From Porogramme epimiltina (Eukaryota; Basidiomycota; Agaricomycetes; Polyporales; Polyporaceae): DNA of 31,410 nucleotides. Both the position numbers and the translations under genes were made by a program. Positions 1-10,765 of the stretch are shown here, one piece after another; within the stretch, counting starts at the first letter, position 1; the number at the start of each line of letters is the position of its first letter. Below the pieces are notes generated by a model. The model made no database searches. It had not been told where the DNA came from and saw nothing but the letters and a program-made list of their open reading frames with translations. The stretch spans positions 1 through 31,410 of the forward strand of contig FTLJ01000498.1 of the NCBI GenBank assembly GCA_900155495.1, given 5' to 3'.

Positions 1-775
1 GGGGGGGGGAGGGGTGGAGTGAAACGCGAACGGGCGGCGGGGGGGGGAGGAAGGGGGAGGGAGGGGGCCTTCTGGGGAGGGCGCATCGCCGGGCGGTTCG
101 CCGCAAACTCTAGGCCGCCACCTGGTGAATCATCCCGCAGGCATGCGGCGAACATGCGTGTGGAGGCCACTCTCGCCAGGTCGCCAAGGGGCCCTTAGCT
201 TCGGGAGCTAAGACGAGAAGGGCGGGCGCGTTTGGGAAACCGCGAGCTGAGGTCTGAGGCCGGTCAGGCGACCGCCTTCCTGCATATTGCACCCAACGCG
301 TTGCAAATAAGTGTGGCCCGCAGCCGATTTCCACTGGGAGACGAAGGGAGGATCAAATTCTCAAACGGGAACGTGATGCGTGGGCGAGGTTGTGAAGGTA
401 GGCAACGCCACAAAGGTGATCAGATCCGAGGGAAGCGGAGTCGCCGCGGGGAAGCGGGGAAGGCCAGGGAAGGCTCGCTGGGGATGCCGGATGAGGTCAT
501 CGTCTCTCTACGCGTCGGCAATCGCGTGCCCCCGCTCGTCCTCTCGACGTCCGAGTGCCTCGCGTCCCCGGTGCGGTGCAGGCGTGCGCCGGTGGCTACA
601 GCGAGTGGGCAGTTGGCACTAACGAGGCGCGTTACAAACAAGCTCTAACTTGTATTCCGGCTGATAATAGTACAACGACGATGAACTCAAAACGACAGGG
701 CCCTATAACTCCTGCGGGCTGGATGGTGACTGGTGGCGTTTGCAACGCGCGTCGTATACGACGTCCGGGAAGGCT
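1..775. other. Gene-free left edge, G-rich
   Basis: The first 70 or so bases are almost pure G with a few A/T/C. The rest is GC-rich, with short open frames on both strands that have no recognisable protein character. The right part should hold the 3' untranslated region of the minus-strand small gene that ends at 776. I see nothing else. Confidence 0.5.
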
Positions 776-1139
776 TTACTTCTTAGAGCTGGTGCTCGTG
801 GTGGTCTGGCCGCTGGGGCTGGTGTAGCTGCTGTACCCGGTGCCGCTGTTGTAGTAGGTGGAGCCGTTGGTGTTGGAGTAGTAGTAGCTACCATCGCTGC
901 ACGACAAAGGTCAGCCACACGATCTCGGCGAGGGAGATGACGACCGTACCTGTTGCTGTAATGATATCCGTGGTTCCCGCTGTCGCTGACACGGTGGTCC
1001 CAGCTGTTGCCCTAAGGGAGGGTAAGCAAGCGTGAAGATTCTCAGGGGGCAGCGGCGCAGTCATTGATATCCGACTTACAGAGTCGTTGGTACCGCGCGA
1101 GGTGACGTCGTAGTGCTGGCCGTAGTTATCGGTAGGCAT
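776..1139 (-). CDS. Small Tyr/Ser/Asn/Gly-rich protein (80 aa), function unknown
   Basis: Three exons on the minus strand: 1139-1080, 1011-950 and 896-776. The introns are 68 and 53 nt with clean GTAAG/TTAG and GTACGG/GCAG borders. The spliced product is 80 residues, starts MPTDNYGQHYDV and ends in Ser/Thr residues plus KK. Its centre carries the ordered motif YHYSNSDGSYYYSN, then GSTYYNSGTGYSSYT and PSGQ. There is no signal peptide, membrane segment or Cys. From memory, small proteins with YYYSN and GSTYY motifs recur in mushroom-forming fungi as uncharacterised proteins. The composition (Tyr, Ser, Asn and Gly dominate) is low-complexity and prion-like, so it may be disordered or self-associating; that is inference. 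That all three exons stay in one frame with one composition across two perfect introns is strong support for the model. No biochemical function can be assigned. Confidence 0.85.
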
Positions 1140-2105
1140 GGTGGTGTCGTTAGAGGTTAAGGTGGACGATGTGGATGAGGAGAGAGTTGTGAAATGTGAT
1201 ACTGTCCCCTTTGCGCGAGCCTCCACCCGTAATATAGGGGTGAGGGCAAATAGAGTCAAATAACGCGCCTGTGGCTGGATTGGCCTCGTGAGTGCTACCG
1301 CAGACTACCGCAGCATTCTGTGACTAACAGGAGCATATCAGGCTAAACATTGAGGGCGAAGAATGCATCTAGACTGCGAGACCAAGCAAGCTAGAAGGAC
1401 GGGCACTCGAGATAAGAGCGGGTAGGCTGAAGCTTGACATACGCACACCCTGGCGCGCTTGTGGCGGCACCCCGCATGCATTGACTCGCGATTTGCTTGC
1501 ATGATGTTGACGTGACGCGACGCGTTGGCGCCGGCCGCTGAAGCGCCGGACAGGGGCAATTCGAGGCGGCGCCAACGGAAACGCGCAACGTCCACTGCTC
1601 CCCGCCGCCCATAGTGCCTGTGCATTCTTATCGCTCCTCCATGCGTCCGCACTGTCGGCACCGCCATCTTAATGCTCTCAGCGCTCTCCTCTTGTGAGAA
1701 TGCAGCACGGAGGCGTTCACGTACGCCCTCGTCGACGCCAGTGCACCCAGTGTCGGGACGGGGACCCGCAAGGTGATCAGATGACGACATTCGCCGATAG
1801 GTGCGCCTCATCCGCCCACTCGCCGCGCTGGAGGCCCCGATCCCCCCATCGAAGTCGTTCATCGATGTCCCTGCAGATGCCGCCGTCGAGCCTGAACGAA
1901 TCGCCCGGGCACCGCGCCCGCACGTTCTATCTCGTGGAGCGCCCTCCGCCGTCCTCGCCGCCGCGGCGGGCAACGGCCGACATTACCCCGATCCCGTGCG
2001 TGTGTGCTATAAGAAGTTTGTGGGCAGATGTAGATACAGATCCCTCGACGTCTCGTACCTCGTTTTCGCTCGCCTCCCATACCTGCACGCCGACCGCACG
2101 CCAGC
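1140..2105. other. Divergent intergenic region between small gene and aldo-keto reductase
   Basis: This is the shared upstream region of two genes transcribed away from each other. The right half leads into the reductase promoter (TATAAG at 2008). A weak TATATT on the minus strand near 1232 lies about 95 bp upstream of the small gene's ATG. Open frames here have mixed composition and no recognisable domain, and I see no gene. Confidence 0.45.
2008..2013 (+). promoter_or_regulatory. Candidate TATA box of the aldo-keto reductase gene
   Basis: TATAAG lies 93 bp upstream of the ATG at 2106, a normal spacing for a short fungal 5' leader. It is assigned by motif and position only. Confidence 0.45.
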
Positions 2106-4003
2106 ATGTCTCAACAGAACTACCTCGAGTACAACACGAACGGGATGCCGTTCCGGCTGCTCGGGAACAGCGGGCTCCGCGTTCCCCTCTTCTCCCTCGG
2201 AGGATGTGAGTACCACCAGTACCAGTACCAGCCGCGCGCGGTGCCCGCGTGTAGCGTTCCGCGCTCCTGCTAACGGGTGCGCCGGAAGGGGTGACGATCG
2301 GCGGATCGGTGAAGGGCGATTTGGTCAAGGTGCGTGAGCGCGCGGACGCGACTCAAACCCACCCCGAACGCGACGCTCATGAGGCTGCGTGCAGGACATC
2401 ATGAAGACCGCCTGGGACAACGGCATCAACATGTTCGACTGCGCCGAGTCGTACGCGGGCGGCCAGTCCGAGATCGAGATGTGAGTGCGGCGGCGGCGCG
2501 AGGGAGCGAGAGACTGCAGAGATGAACTGAGCGCGCGGGGTGGTGCGATGCGATGTAGGGGCCGGGTGATCAAGGAGCTCAACATCCGCCGCTCGGACGT
2601 CATTGTGACCACGAAGCTCTTCTGGGGCACCCGCAGGGGCCCTAACGACATGGGTCTCTCCCGCAAGCAGTACGCGTTCGATCCGTCGCGCGGTCGTCTG
2701 TGTCGTGATTCACCTTTTGTAGCATCATCGAGGGGACGAAGGAGTCCCTGAGCCGTCTCCAGCTCGAGTACGTCGACGTGATCTTCGCGCACCGCGCGGA
2801 CCACACAGGTACGCTCAATTTATAACAAAATGACCCGTATGCTTACACGCCTATCTTGTTAGTACCGATGGAGGAGGTCGTCCGTGCATTCAACTTCGTC
2901 ATCGAGAAGGGCTGGGTACGCGCATTCCCCGCGTGACTTTCCCGCTCACGAATTGACAGTTTCTAGGCACTGTACTGGTCCACTTCGGAGTGGTCCGCGC
3001 AAGAGATCGAAGAAGCGCATCGTAATGTACTCCTTTTCACTTCATTTTCCACATGCTCACATCGTGCTAGACATCGCGACGAAATTGAACCTCATCGCTC
3101 CTATTGCGGAACAGTGCTCGCACAGGTACGTCGCACAGCTAAACACTCAAGTAGAATATTCGAGATGTACTGATCGACACCGTGTAGCATGGTCTGGCGT
3201 GATCGCCCTGAGCGCGAATACGCGTGCGTTCCGACCAAGCCGCGTAGAAATTACATCACTCACACCCCCTTGTAGTCCTTTGTACCGCAAGTACAACCTG
3301 GGCACGACTGTGTTCTCCGCCCTCGCTCAGGGTATTCTCACCGGCAAGGTATATGCAAATGTTGACGATTCATTGATTAGAGGGTGAGGCTGACGATCTG
3401 GCTATAGTACAACGACGGCATCCCCCAGGGGTCTCGCCTCGACGTCGAGCAAGAGGCCCAGTTCAAAGAGAAGGCGGCGTGGTTGTCGTCGCCCGAGGGC
3501 ACGAAGCAAATCGCCACGGTCAAGAAGCTGACCGAGTTCGCTGAGACCGGTCAGTTTTTCGTCCTCCACCAGGTCGCCTTTCCCCCTATCCTCACTCGGC
3601 ACCCACCCCACAGAGCTTCAATGCAAGGTCTCGCACCTCGCGCTCGCCTGGGTGGCGCGCAACCCGAACACGTCCACGGTGATCCTGGGCGCGTCGAAGC
3701 CGGAGCAAGTGCTCGACAACCTCAAGGCGCTCGAGGTGCTCCCCAAGCTGACGCCCGAGGTGCTGGAGAAGATCGAGAAGATCTTGGGCAACAAGCCCGC
3801 GCCGTGGGTGCGTCATCCCCCCCCCCCTTTCCCCCTTTCATTGAACTCTCGCGTCACGTCCGCGGCGAGATTGGCTCGCGCCCGTTTTTGAATCTCAGCC
3901 TCGTTTTGTTTCTATTTCACGCTAATGTCATCGCCCCGGTTGCCCGCAGCCGACGTACGGCCGCCCGGGCTTGGACCCTGTCGGCCGGCTGGGCGTGCTG
4001 TAA
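2106..4003 (+). CDS. Aldo-keto reductase, Kv-channel beta-subunit-like (AKR6-type)
   Basis: Thirteen exons: 2106-2205, 2289-2329, 2395-2480, 2559-2669, 2723-2808, 2863-2915, 2967-3021, 3071-3125, 3188-3223, 3276-3348, 3408-3549, 3614-3807 and 3950-4003. All introns are GT-AG, mostly 44-83 nt. The 361-residue product is a full-length (beta/alpha)8 NAD(P)H-dependent oxidoreductase. The catalytic tetrad is visible: D62 (NMFDCAESYA), Y67, K95 (VTTK) and H136 (DVIFAHRAD). H136 matters because animal Kv-beta proteins have Asn in the equivalent place, while plant and microbial relatives often have His. The C-terminal cofactor-binding segment reads STVILGASKPEQVLDNL. Other family marks are LGTTVFSALAQGILTGKYN and EREYAPL. 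It probably reduces aldehydes or ketones in the cytosol; the substrate cannot be inferred. The start is fixed by MSQQNYLEYNTNGMPFRLLG, matching the family N-terminus. Confidence 0.96.
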
Positions 4004-7000
4004 GATGATGGGTGGGAGGACCATCTCAAAGAGAGAAGGATGACGGAAGTGTGCGTCTTCACGTGGGCCTCCCTCCCGCGCGCGTTCTCCCGTCGCTGAC
4101 ATAGCCTCCTTCGCCGCAGGTGTTCGCACGATGTAGCATAATCGGGTCGATATTACCAGCGCGCCCGCGCGCGTTCTCCCAAGCAATCCCCTCGCGGCTC
4201 GCTCAGCCCGCGAAGGCCCAGTCAGCGCGCTCCCCGGAAGCCCACCACGAAGCTCCAACGCCGCTGCGCACACGAAACTCGGACGCGGCGCGTGCTACCC
4301 GATGGTCCACAGGAGATAGCTGGCGCGTACTTGTGTGGGGCCCTCCCACCGTCCGCGGTGGATGACATGCCGCGCACATGGACCATCACGCGGGTGCAGT
4401 CGCGCACCCAGCAGCCACTTACGGCACAGTGTCAGCCCAGAATGCGCGACGTCAGGCTGGCCGCGCTCGCGGGAGTGCCCCCCCTCCCCCCGTGCCGCGT
4501 GCGCCCCGACCTCGGGCCTTCGCGAAGGGCTGCCCTGCCCTGAATGTTTCGTCACCGTCAGTGTCGGGGCGTCGAGCACGCACGAGGCGCCCAAACGCTG
4601 CTGGCTGGCTGGCGCGGTCGGAGCGGGTGCGCGGGTCCATCTTTGCTGCTGCGCGTGGCGGGTGCATTACCATCTATAAGCTCCCGTGCAGACGCGCCCT
4701 CCGTCGCCACCGCGGAACGCCGAGCTCGGGCTCGCGCGCCTGATGAGGTTAAGTTGCGTCTCGTCATTGTCAGAGAAGGCGTCGGGCATGGCGTCGAGCG
4801 AGGCTGCTCTGACAGGCGTCGACGTTCTTCTCTCCTCGCTATGAAGCCAACTCGGCAGACGCCGGTGCGCGACCATTACATAGGAAACCGCGTCGGCGCT
4901 TCTAGCGCTCCTCCCATAATAAATTCGCCCCGCTGCGCATGGCTTGGAAGTTGCTGCAAGACTTATCGCTCACTCACTCGGAATCACATGCACCGCCGCG
5001 ACACGCCCACATGTGCCCGCCCCAGCTCCACATGTGCCCCATGGGCCGTCTCGCGCGGTCGCGCACGCTGCACGGGAGTGGTGGGGCGCGATGGTGCACG
5101 ACGCGCAGGCGGTAGAGCGAATGCGGCCCGCAGCGTGCATGGCGCGCCAGCCGGTGTCGTCGTCGCCACCCCCGTCGTGTGCCAAGGGGCGCCCACCTCT
5201 TCCACCCTCTTCCCCAGGCCAGGGATCTGTTTGTACGCCCGGTATGGCAGCCGCCGCCCCGTGCCTCGCGCGTGTCGATCGCAGGCGCTAAGCACTTGGC
5301 GGCCGGCGTGCGATATGATGGCGTGTGCGGGGGGGAGGAGGAGCGTCTGGCGTCGCGGGGGTCGCGGGCGCAGGCGAGATGCTCGCGGGAGATGGCGCGA
5401 GGGTTGCGCTGCCTGGCGGTTGGCTTGACCTGGGCCGCCATCAGAGCGGCACGCGGGGCGGCGGCCAGGCACCCGAGCCGTGGCGGGCTGCCTGGCAGGT
5501 CCCCCCGATTCAAAGGGGTAGAGGGGGATCGTCCGTCAATTGCCACCGTTTATTTGTTGCCTGGGGAGTGCCTTGCGGCCCTGTGGGCTTTGCGACGTTG
5601 TGGGCTTGCGCGGGTGGTGCGTAGGTTGTGTGGTCCGTGCGCTGCTGCAAAATTAATTCTGATTCTGAGGGGTGTTCGCGCAGGTTCCGGCTCTTGAGAA
5701 GGAGGAGCGTTGTGCTGCCCCTGTGCTTCGCCCGAAGCTTCATTACTTCACGACTTGCTCCGAAATACCCTGTACATTGACGAAGGGCCCCATGATGTCA
5801 TGGCCCATGGTCCGGCGTGGGGAGGCGCATCCTCGGGAGCGCAGAGCGCGCGTGCGTCCGAGAGCCGCCTCCATTACTTACTTACAAATTCGCTCCCTGC
5901 AAAGCGCATCACGCATCCACCCCGGCGAAATGCGTCGCGAGCGGACCGCGTTCGCATCGCTGGGAACGGAGGCGCGAGCACCGCGGCTGCGCGCCGCCCG
6001 GGGGCTGTAGAAGCTGTGGGGAAACACGCATGCGACGCTCCCGATTATGCTGCACGCTGCCCGACGGGCTAGGATTGCACACATCATCAGCGCTCAGCCC
6101 CAAGCTCGGCCGTAATACGCTTCGCTCAACACCAACCCCGCGGCGCGGGCGCAGGCCCTCAGTGCGAGCCCCATCGTTCAAGCTCAAGGTGCTTTCTCGC
6201 CGCGCCTCGTGCATGGGACCGCTCCCCCCGCATCTCGGCGCCGCTGCGCACCGGTGGGCGGCGGGCCGCGGCTCCAATGCGAACGGGCGCGGATGCGTCT
6301 GGACGTCCAGCGCGGGCGCGGGCGCAGGCGTACGTGCGACGGGCGCGGCGTCGCGGGCGGGCGGGCGCGAGGCCTCGAGGGGGAGGGACCGACCTCGGCG
6401 GGACGTGCGGAGAATGATGGCTGATGCTGCCTGGGGCGACGGGGCGGGCAGGCGCGCTCGGTCCCGGGGATTGTGCGATGCGTGCCCGCGGTGGTGGGGT
6501 CGCACGCGGCGCGCGCCGCCGCTGCGTTCTCAGTCGCTGAATGGGCCCGTGGGGGCGAGGGAGGGGCCCGTGGTGAGAGCGATCGGCGGGAGGTGCGCCG
6601 TACAGATGCGGCGGACTGTGTTGGCGGGGAAGAAGGGTCGGCCGGATCGATGATAGTCGGCTAGATATACTTGAAGAGATCGCGGCTCCTGGAATGTGCA
6701 CAATACGTAGTCTTGTGGCGATGGGGCCGTAGGTGATGAGTAGGTGAGGAGTACATAAACGAGCACGCGCAGCAGGTGCGCGTCTGAACTGAGGCCATCA
6801 GGGAGTGGGACATTGAGAGCGACGGGCATATGATGGAGTTTCTCAGGAGCTCGTTCCGATTCGCAGGTGGACGAGGAGCGACGGATGGCAGTGCGGGGTG
6901 CGGGTGTCTATACCGGATATGGGCAGAGGACCCGGGTTGGAACATGGGGCGCTCGATATGGACAAGGGAAAGCGGGCCCGGGAGAGGGAGGCGCCGGGCG

Positions 7001-7512
7001 GGCAGCTGGAGTGGCCGCCCGCGGGCCAGTCAAGCCCTCATGTCGCCCAACACAATAAGCCCCAGGCGCCGTCCGCCCTCCCTCCCGACCCTCCACCGCT
7101 GCTCTCTATCTCTCTCCACCACCACCGCGACCCCCGCCGCCCGCACCCTGCTCGCCCCGCCGCCCACCGCCGCGCGCGCACAGGACAGACCCTACTCACC
7201 GCCGCCCAGGCGCTTTATCTCCCTCCCCGCGCGTCTCGGCCAGAGGGCCACAGGAACGCTGCCTATCGCGGCACACTCCAGCGTTCTCTCCACCCGCCCA
7301 GCCCCGCGCCCGCGGCCCACCACCGTACACACGCCAGCTCCCGTATCCGCCTGACTATCCACGTCCGGCGCGTCAAATTTAGCGTTCGCCCTAATCCCCA
7401 TCCAGCGATCCGCTTTCTCTCAGGAAATGTCCAGTACCCCCTTGATAGGTGACTTCTTGGTACGCGCTTCCCTCACACCCCATCCACCACCTCCTCCTCA
7501 CCTCCAACGCTC
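4004..7512. other. 3.5-kb region without a supportable gene; right end is PX-gene leader
   Basis: I read both strands and found no chain of exons with protein-like composition, although GC richness creates many long open frames. Seen here: two copies of CCACATGTGCCC at 5007 and 5028, 21 bp apart; scattered C/G runs; and, from about 7070, a strongly C/T-rich tract (many CCTCCC and CTCTCT units) typical of a fungal promoter or 5' leader. That tract leads into the gene starting at 7513. An upstream ATG at 7427 opens a 67-codon frame that overlaps this start. Confidence 0.5.
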
Positions 7513-7630
7513 ATGGCGCACCAGGGCGGTCCCGGCACGGGCGCACTCGGCGGCCCTCCTACAGGACATGTACGTGCCCCCTCGCGCGCACCGCTCACGC
7601 GACCTGACCCCGTGCGCACCAGAACTATAA
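7427..7630 (+). promoter_or_regulatory. Possible upstream ORF overlapping the PX-PB1 start
   Basis: ATG at 7427 opens a 67-codon frame (MSSTPLIGDF...) that runs past the proposed PX-PB1 start at 7513 in another frame and stops at 7630. It could not be joined in frame to the PX exons through any GT-AG intron I could find. I therefore treat it as a possible regulatory upstream ORF, provided the mRNA leader reaches this far. Confidence 0.3.
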
Positions 7631-10600
7631 ACGGGCGGTGTATCGCGCGCCGCCAAAGGACTTCTACGCGGACGTCCTCCCGCCAGCCAAGATAGGTGAG
7701 CGCGCACACGACTTGCCTTCACCGCATATATCTGACATGACATGCAGGCAACGGCTTCTGCTATGGCCTGCGCATAGTCCCCATTGCGACGGAAGAGACC
7801 GACGCCCGCTCGACGCGCTCCGGAGCATCGAACCAGGAGTACGAGATATGGCGGCGATGGGAGGACTGCCTCTGGTTCCAGGAGATCCTGGAGTCGGAGT
7901 ATGCGCTCATGGCGCGGCAGAAGCGCGCACGGCTCCAGGCCGGCAAGGGGGTGAAGAAGAACGGGGTCTACATCCAGTCCGACCAGGCCGCGTCCTTCGA
8001 GTCGCTCCCACCCGGCCCCGACGCGAACACGATCGCGAAGGACATCCACCACTACATCCCACGCCTCAACAAGAAGGGCACGCTCTTCCGCCCGAGCCAG
8101 GCGACCATCGAGCAGCGCGGGCAGGAGTTCAAGGCGCTCATGCACTCCCTCTTCCAAGACGACGTGCCCATGCTCGTGCAGGAGCTCCGCGACACGCGGC
8201 TCGTGCGCGACTTCTTCGGCTACTGGCGGCGCGACGTGGACCACGACCGGAAACGCCAGTCTCTGAGCGTGAAGGACCGGCACACGTCCAGGCAGTCCGT
8301 GTCCAGCAGCGCGTTCTCCATGTATTTCTCCGCCTCCAACATCTCCCTCCAGCTCCCCAGCCCGTACGCCGATCTTCCTCCGAGCCCCGCGCTCCCCAGC
8401 AACCCGCAGTCCCCGCGCTCGCCCGACTCCTCCCGGCGCAACTCGTCGCAGAGCACCGAACGCAGGCGGTCGGGCGGCGCAGGCCCCTCGAGCTACGCCA
8501 CGTCCGACTCGTCCGCGTCGACGGTGAGCGTGGGCAGCTCGTCGCACGGCGGCGGCGGCAGCGGTGCGCCGCACTCGCTGCCGTCCTCCCCCCAGGACAT
8601 GACGTTCTACGTGTCCACGCGCGGCTCGCTCGCGCTCAGCCTCGCGCAGGACGAGTACGACGACGCGCGCGCCGAGTACATCAACACCCCGCTGTCCGCG
8701 CCCGCGCGCGTGCAGCCGCCGCACCCGCACCCGTGGGCGCGGGACCCCGACCGCCCGTTCGCAGCCCACGACGAGGAGATCCTCATACCCGATCCGGCGG
8801 CGCTCAAGGCCCGTCCCGATGCCGGCACCATCCCCACCACCACCGCCAACACCACCAACACCACCGCTGCGCCCGGCGAGTTCCAGCCCGGCCTCCAAGC
8901 CCTCCCCGAGGACGGCGAGCTCGTGCCCGTGCCCATGCCCATGCTCAGCCCCGTGTCGCCGCACAGCGAGATCGAGGAGGTGCCCCGCGTGCCCGTCCGC
9001 AGGATGCGCAACAACTCGTGCCCGGACAGGGCGAACCGCCAGTGTCTCATCTTCCCGCCCGACGCGCCCCACAGCGCGCACCCCGGCCACAGCAACGGTG
9101 GCGGCGGCGGCTTCCTGGCGCTGGACGAGCTGCACCTGCGCGCGGGCCGCCCGCTGTCGCGCGACGGTGGCGGCGGCGAGCCGCGCACGCCGACGACGAC
9201 GACCTCGTCGTCCTCGGGGCGCTCGTCGCACGCGTTCTCGACGTTCTCGTCCTCGGCCGCGGACGGCGCGTCGCGCCGCTCGTCGTGGCGCACGTCGATG
9301 ATGTCCGAGGCGAGCGCCGCGCAGTCGTTCACGAGCAGCTTCGCGAACGGGTCCTGCGCCGACTTTGACCGCCAGTCGCGCCTCTCGTTCGCGACGAGCT
9401 TCGCGGACGGCTCCTGCGCCGACCTCTCGTCCTCCGGTAGCATCAGCGGCTTCAGCGGCGGCAGCGAGCGCGACCCGCGGCTGTCCGTGGCGTCGTTCGC
9501 GTCCGCGTCCACGAGCGGCGGCCGGCAGACCGCGCTCGGGCATAGGGCGTCGATGGCGACGCTCAGCTCGTTCCTGTCGGACCTGTCCATCGACTCGGGC
9601 GCGTTCTCGCGCGTGCTCACGCCCGCCCCTGCGCCCGGTGCTGCGCTCCGCCGCTCGCTCTCCGCGGGCAGCCGCCGCCCGGCGAGCATCATGGCCGCGC
9701 TCGACGGCCGCGAGGAGTGGGACGAGCAGCAGGAGGACTTTATCGACGCGTACTTCTACGGTGAGTTGAATCCCGCCCTATCGCGCGCTTCGCCCCCCTC
9801 TCCCCCTTCGCTCTTTCCCGATCGCCCCCTTATCCCCCCCCCCTCCCGCGCGCTCCCGCGTGGCCTCTCCCCCTGATCGGCATCCTCCACCACCACTCTC
9901 CCCTTTCGTTTTCGCGCGCTCGAACGCCTCGCTGACGTGCTGCCGTACGCCCTTCGCGTTCGCGCCCGCGTGCCTCGCTCTTCCTCTAGATCCCGGCATG
10001 CATGCGGCACACGCGCCTCGTCCGCAGACGCCGCCCCCTACGGCACACCAACAGGCACAAGAACGAGAAGAAGACCAAGACCGCGAGCACGAGCTCGAGC
10101 TCGAGCAAGCACCGGCCGGGAACCAGGACCAGGAGGAGGGGGAGCAGGATCCGGACGCACAGGCGCTGCGCGCGTCCGCCGCGCTCCACCCGCTCCCGTT
10201 CCAGAAGGAAGTGTCCTCCCCAGACCGGTTCCCCAGGCCGTTCAGGCACCGCCCGCCCGGGCAGTTCCACCTCCCCTGGACGCCGCCCGCGACGCCCGGC
10301 CCCGAGTCGCGCGCGCTCCCCGCCCCCGCCTCCGCCTCTGCGTACGCCGACGGGTCGTTCTTCGCCCCCGCCTACCCCGCGTCCCCCGCGTCCCCCGCAT
10401 CGCCCGCACCCGGGCCCGGGGAGAGCGTGACGCTCAAGGCGGTGCTCAACGAGAGCATCGTGCTGCTGCGCGTCGCGCGCGGCGCGCCGCTCGCGGACGT
10501 GCGCCAGCGGCTGCGCGACAAGTTCGCGGCGCAGGAGGGCGTGCAGCTCTCGCGCGCGTTCGTCGTCGGCTGGGCGCCCGCGGGGAGTGCAGGCGGTGTG

Positions 10601-10765
10601 GGTGGGCTGCGGGGGCGGCCACGCGCGAACTCGGCGAGCTCGGTGGGCGCGCTGAGCCCGCAGGCGCTGCGGTACGTGTACACCGAGGACGAGTGGGCGG
10701 CGGCGCTCGCGGCGTGCGTGGGGGGCAAGATGACGATCCGGCTGTTCAACGCGCAGGCGATATGA
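7513..10765 (+). CDS. Large PX and PB1 domain scaffold-like protein (972 aa)
   Basis: Four exons: 7513-7569, 7623-7695, 7748-9760 and 9990-10765. The introns are 53, 52 and 229 nt. Residues about 20-190 look like a PX (phosphoinositide-binding) domain: RAPPKDFYADVLPP, then YGLRIVPI, then YEIWRRWEDCLWFQEIL with the paired Arg of the lipid pocket, closing with VRDFFGYWRRD. The middle, about 200-860, is Ser/Pro/Gly-rich and presumably disordered, with two copies of an SFA(N/D)GSCAD unit. The last about 110 residues (from 861) read VTLKAVLNESIVLLRV, then RQRLRDKFAAQEG, and end KMTIRLFNAQAI. This is a PB1-like fold with a Gly/Ser-rich insert, a candidate basic Lys in strand 1 and no complete acidic OPCA cluster. 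PX plus PB1 recalls Bem1/Scd2 polarity and NADPH-oxidase scaffolds, but no SH3 is present. A role as a membrane-recruited scaffold is inference. Confidence 0.88.
9320..9430 (+). repeat. Degenerate direct repeat inside the PX-PB1 coding region
   Basis: Two units encode SFTSSFANGSCADF and SFATSFADGSCADL, separated by about 60 nt from start to start. They share most bases, including the GCTTCGCG and TCCTGCGCCGAC blocks. This is a small internal duplication within the Ser-rich linker. The two Cys-Ala-Asp units stand out in an otherwise Cys-poor segment. Confidence 0.7.

Noticed and set aside
4544..5428. 294-codon plus-strand frame in the 4-7.5 kb gap
   Set aside because: The sequence is Arg/Ala/Gly-rich with no domain, no neighbouring exons and no conserved-looking segment. 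GC-rich non-coding DNA gives such frames by chance.
5817..6653. 278-codon plus-strand frame
   Set aside because: Same reason: low-information composition and overlapping long frames on the other strand of the same DNA.
6530..6829. 99-codon minus frame beginning MPVALNVPLPDGLSSD
   Set aside because: It looks slightly more protein-like than its surroundings, but I found no partner exons or family likeness.
7638..9368. 576-codon plus-strand frame overlapping the PX-PB1 gene
   Set aside because: It is the alternate-frame shadow of the same exon, dominated by Arg/Pro/Ala. The real frame has PX motifs and runs on through exon 4.
7498..9543. 681-codon open frame on the minus strand over the PX-PB1 gene
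   Set aside because: It is the antisense shadow of exon 3: extremely Arg/Ala/Gly/Val-rich, produced by G/C third positions in the real frame, with no domain.
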